Notes under the pieces: model-generated | The model's input: only the letters and a program-made list of their open reading frames with translations | Told to the model about the DNA's origin: nothing | Databases searched by the model: none | NCBI GenBank assembly: GCA_964348085.1 | Contig: CAYGBI010000009.1 | Location: 1 to 64,000, forward strand | Source of the DNA: VXYL01 sp964348085 | GTDB lineage: Bacteria; Pseudomonadota; Gammaproteobacteria; Pseudomonadales; Azotimanducaceae | Reading direction: 5' to 3' | Length of the DNA stretch: 64,000 nt | In this document: one piece after another, positions 61,910 through 64,000 of the stretch | Layout of the letters: each line of letters starts with the position of its first letter | Position numbering within the stretch: the stretch's first letter is position 1 | Made by a program: the position numbers and the translations under genes

Positions 61910-61932
61910 AAGACCGTTTAGGAGGTTCCATC

Positions 61933-62262
61933 ATGGACATGCAGGAAAACGAAACAAAGACATTCATCGCGATGAATCGGTTCCGAATCGCACGTGGCTT
62001 CGAGGCGGCGTTCGAGCAACTCTGGCGGGAGCGCGACTCCTACCTGGCGGAGGTGCCCGGTTTCCAGTCCTTCGCGTTGCTGAAGGGAACCGAGGCGGAA
62101 GACCACGTGCTATACGCCTCGCACACGATCTGGGCGTCTCGCGCCGCCTTTGAAGCTTGGACCCGATCCGAGAACTTCCGCAAGGCGCACGCGCAACGCA
62201 GCGCGCCGAAGGGAACGTATCTCGGTCACCCGGATTTGGAACTGTTCGAGGCCGTCGTGTAG
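61933..62262 (+). CDS. IsdG/HmoB-like heme-degrading monooxygenase
   Basis: 109 aa, ABM-fold protein. The IsdG-type catalytic triad is visible as N15 (AMNRFRIA), W76 and H86 (AWTRSENFRKAHA), with W and H ten residues apart as in IsdG. It would open the imported heme ring and free iron in the cytoplasm. AGGAGG lies 7 nt upstream of the ATG, and the gene is 23 bp after hmuV, so it is the last gene of the heme operon. Other ABM monooxygenases act on polyketides, but the triad and the context favour heme. Confidence 0.85.
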   Translation: MDMQENETKTFIAMNRFRIARGFEAAFEQLWRERDSYLAEVPGFQSFALLKGTEAEDHVLYASHTIWASRAAFEAWTRSENFRKAHAQRSAPKGTYLGHPDLELFEAVV

Positions 62263-62564
62263 GCGTCCGCCCCGTCGAAACGGCGCGCTGCGCCGTTGCG
62301 GGGTGGGAGCCTTGCGTCGAATGTGTTGAGCCGTTGCGTCACGGGTCGGCTGTGGGAAGTCTCCCGCATCGTGACGATGGACGGACGATGGAAGATAGTG
62401 GGGAAGCGCACCAGGCGGGGTCGGCGCCGGCCGTACCGGAAGCGTTTTCAAACGGAGCCGCTACCAGTTTCCACCGGTACTTGCAAATGCGCCATGCGAA
62501 CTCCATAGTTGGGCACTTAGACGGTTCTGGAGAACCGCCCCCAACGCTTAGAGGAGTAAGTAAA
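62263..62564. promoter_or_regulatory. hfq upstream region
   Basis: About 300 bp with no supported gene. TTGCAA at 62481-62486 and CATAGT at 62504-62509 with 17-bp spacing form a modest promoter candidate. CGGTTCT and AGAACCG (62522-62537) make a 7-bp hairpin in the would-be leader. GAGGAG (62551-62556) is the hfq ribosome binding site. This region marks the far end of the insert between miaA and hfq. Confidence 0.45.
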
Positions 62565-62804
62565 GTGAAGGGGCAATCGCTGCAAGACCCCTATCTCAAC
62601 ACGCTGCGCAAGGAGCGAACGCCTGTCGCCATCTATCTTGTCAACGGCATCAAGTTGCAGGGCCGAATCGAGTCCTTCGATCAGTTCGTGGTGCTGCTGC
62701 GCAACTCGGTGAGTCAGATGGTCTACAAGCACGCCATCTCCACCGTGGTGCCGGTGCATAACATCCGCTTGCCCAACGTTGAACGCCAAGACGACGACGA
62801 TTAG
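62565..62804 (+). CDS. hfq: RNA chaperone Hfq
   Basis: 79 aa from a GTG at 62565 with GAGGAG 8 nt upstream. Hexameric Sm-like ring that pairs small RNAs with mRNAs. Q8, K31 and F42 (proximal-face residues), and YKHAIST at 55-61 (Sm2), coincide with E. coli numbering. The C-terminal tail is short and acidic (VERQDDDD). It precedes hflX as in other gammaproteobacteria but is separated from miaA by about 6.7 kb. Confidence 0.97.
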   Translation: MKGQSLQDPYLNTLRKERTPVAIYLVNGIKLQGRIESFDQFVVLLRNSVSQMVYKHAISTVVPVHNIRLPNVERQDDDD

Positions 62805-62833
62805 CGCCGGGGTGTCTAGGCACCCAAAGGCGC
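62804..62833. other. Hairpin between hfq and hflX
   Basis: GCGCC and GGGTG (62804-62814) face CACCC and GGCGC (62821-62833) in an interrupted stem with a 6-nt loop. There is no T-run, so it is more likely an RNA-stabilising or processing hairpin than a terminator. Confidence 0.4.
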
Positions 62834-62883
62834 TGGCGCGTCCGTCGCCGTAGTCGGCAGTGCCGGAATCGGAGGCTTCGACC

Positions 62884-64000
62884 ATGCTGTTTGAACGACC
62901 GTCGGCCGGAAATCTCGCCACCTTGGTGTCCGTGCGTTTCAACACTCTCGGCGGTTACCAAGACGAGGGTGATGCGCATAGGGCGGAGTTCCTCGAACTC
63001 GTGCGTTCGGCGTCCTTGGTTTGCGCCGGGGTCGTGACCGCCAGTCGCGACAAGCCGCATCCGCGCTGGTTCTTGGGTACCGGCAAAGTGGACGAACTCG
63101 CGGCGGAAGTCTCGCGAACGGGCGCCAATGTCGTGATCTTCAACCACGAACTGACGCCGGCGCAGCAGCGCAACCTCGAGACTCGCCTCGAGTGCCGGGT
63201 GATGACGCGCACGGAATTGATCCTGCACATCTTCGCGGATCGCGCCCGCACCCACGAGGGCCACCTGCAAGTGCAACTCGCGCAGCTCACCCATGCCCAA
63301 ACGCGCCTCGTGCGGGGTTGGGCCCACTTGGACCGGCAGAGTGGCGTCGGTGGGGCTGGTGGTCGTCGAGGCGGGGGCCAGATCGGCGGTGCCGCGCAAC
63401 GGGGCGGCGGCGAGACGCAACTGGAACTCGATCAGCGCATGCTTGCCACTCGCGTCCGCCAAGTGCGCTCGCAACTCGCCACCGTGCAGCGTCGTCGGGC
63501 GTTGAACCGCCGCCGCCGCTCGCGGGCGAGGGTGCCTACCGTGGCCCTCGCCGGCTATACCAACGCCGGCAAGTCGACGCTGTTCAACGCGCTCACGCGC
63601 AGCCACGCGCAGGCCGAGGATCGCCTGTTCGCCACCTTGGACCCGACGATGCGGCGGCTTGGCTGCGACGCGGAAGTGGTGGTGGCCGATACCGTCGGCT
63701 TCATTCGCGGGTTGCCGGTGACGCTGGTGGACGCCTTCAAAGCCACATTGGAGGAAATCACCGAGGCGGACTTGGTGTTGCATGTCATTGACGCCTCGGC
63801 AGCCGACGCCGACGAGTTGCGCGGGGAAGTGCTGGGCGTCCTTGCCGACATCGGCGCCGCCGGGGTGCCGACCGTCGAGGTGTTGAACAAGATCGACCTC
63901 CTCGCCTCGTCTGAAGCCGCGGTGCCCGGCGTTGACGGCGTCGACCAGGTGGCGGTCAGCGCACTGACTGGCGAGGGCGTCGATGCGTTGCGGGATTTGG
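62884..64000 (+). CDS. hflX: GTPase HflX, cut by the window edge
   Basis: At least 372 aa visible, the 3' end is outside. Ribosome-associated GTPase that splits stalled ribosomes. The N-terminal domain has GVVTASRDKPHPRWFLGTGK and QQRNLETRLECRV, then an ETQLELDQRML helix. G motifs are GYTNAGKST (G1), DPTMRRL, DTVGFIRGLP (G3) and NKIDLL (G4). Before ETQLE, where relatives read GIGTRGPGETQLE or similar, this protein has a glycine-rich insertion of about 14 residues (GGAGGRRGGGQIGGAAQ). The start is the ATG at 62884, 79 bp after hfq. Confidence 0.93.
   Translation, partial: MLFERPSAGNLATLVSVRFNTLGGYQDEGDAHRAEFLELVRSASLVCAGVVTASRDKPHPRWFLGTGKVDELAAEVSRTGANVVIFNHELTPAQQRNLETRLECRVMTRTELILHIFADRARTHEGHLQVQLAQLTHAQTRLVRGWAHLDRQSGVGGAGGRRGGGQIGGAAQRGGGETQLELDQRMLATRVRQVRSQLATVQRRRALNRRRRSRARVPTVALAGYTNAGKSTLFNALTRSHAQAEDRLFATLDPTMRRLGCDAEVVVADTVGFIRGLPVTLVDAFKATLEEITEADLVLHVIDASAADADELRGEVLGVLADIGAAGVPTVEVLNKIDLLASSEAAVPGVDGVDQVAVSALTGEGVDALRDL

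Overview
The window reads as chromosomal DNA of a GC-rich Gram-negative bacterium, most likely a gammaproteobacterium. Two conserved blocks support this. One is the outer-membrane/lipid block uppS-cdsA-rseP-bamA-ompH-lpxD-fabZ-lpxA (18.8-28.0 kb). The other is orn-queG-nnr-tsaE-amiB-mutL-miaA ... hfq-hflX (48.2-64.0 kb), a gene order known from gamma- and betaproteobacteria. I saw no rRNA, tRNA, CRISPR array or intact insertion sequence. The species cannot be named from the sequence alone.

Layout. 0.2-8 kb is an accessory block: a UvrD-type helicase with a RelE/ParE-like N-terminus, a divergent AlbA_2 ATPase, an AAA/DUF4143 ATPase behind a 30-bp palindrome, a small tyrosine phosphatase, two tandemly duplicated Uma2 nuclease-like genes and a small orphan gene. 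8.1-11.7 kb holds a fused NDP-forming acyl-CoA synthetase and a Fic AMPylase-like gene whose promoter carries two copies of one palindrome. 11.8-16.3 kb is a MacAB-type export operon on the minus strand. 16.5-18.4 kb has an OsmC-like protein and a flavin monooxygenase lacking a normal start codon. 18.8-28.0 kb is the envelope biogenesis block, in which BamA carries an extra SPOR-like domain; dxr and lpxB are not at their usual places. 28.1-43.9 kb is metabolic: amidohydrolase, a two-gene ABC exporter, two SDRs, a HAD dehalogenase-like protein, an acyl-CoA synthetase, a phytanoyl-CoA-dioxygenase-like protein, a Bcp peroxiredoxin, a luciferase-like oxidoreductase and an NAD-salvage pair. 43.9-48.1 kb is a four-gene minus-strand operon (rhodanese, psd, glnS, PLP lyase) in which each start overlaps the previous stop by 4 nt.

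55.8-62.3 kb interrupts the miaA-hfq neighbourhood. It holds a stretch of palindromic repeats, a decayed transposase tail, a strong Fur-box-like site, a leader hairpin, and then a heme-uptake operon (TonB-dependent receptor, periplasmic binding protein, permease, ATPase, IsdG-like heme monooxygenase). hfq and the start of hflX close the window. Together these genes would bring heme across both membranes under iron control and open the ring in the cytoplasm.

A roughly 70-115 bp palindromic sequence recurs at least six times in gaps between genes (20.6, 33.2, 35.6, 55.8, 56.4 and 59.0 kb), usually just after a stop codon. It is a candidate REP/MITE-like family of this genome. The most unusual items are the SPOR-BamA fusion, the repeat family, the RelE-like helicase fusion with its neighbours, the Fic operator-promoter, and the heme island between miaA and hfq.
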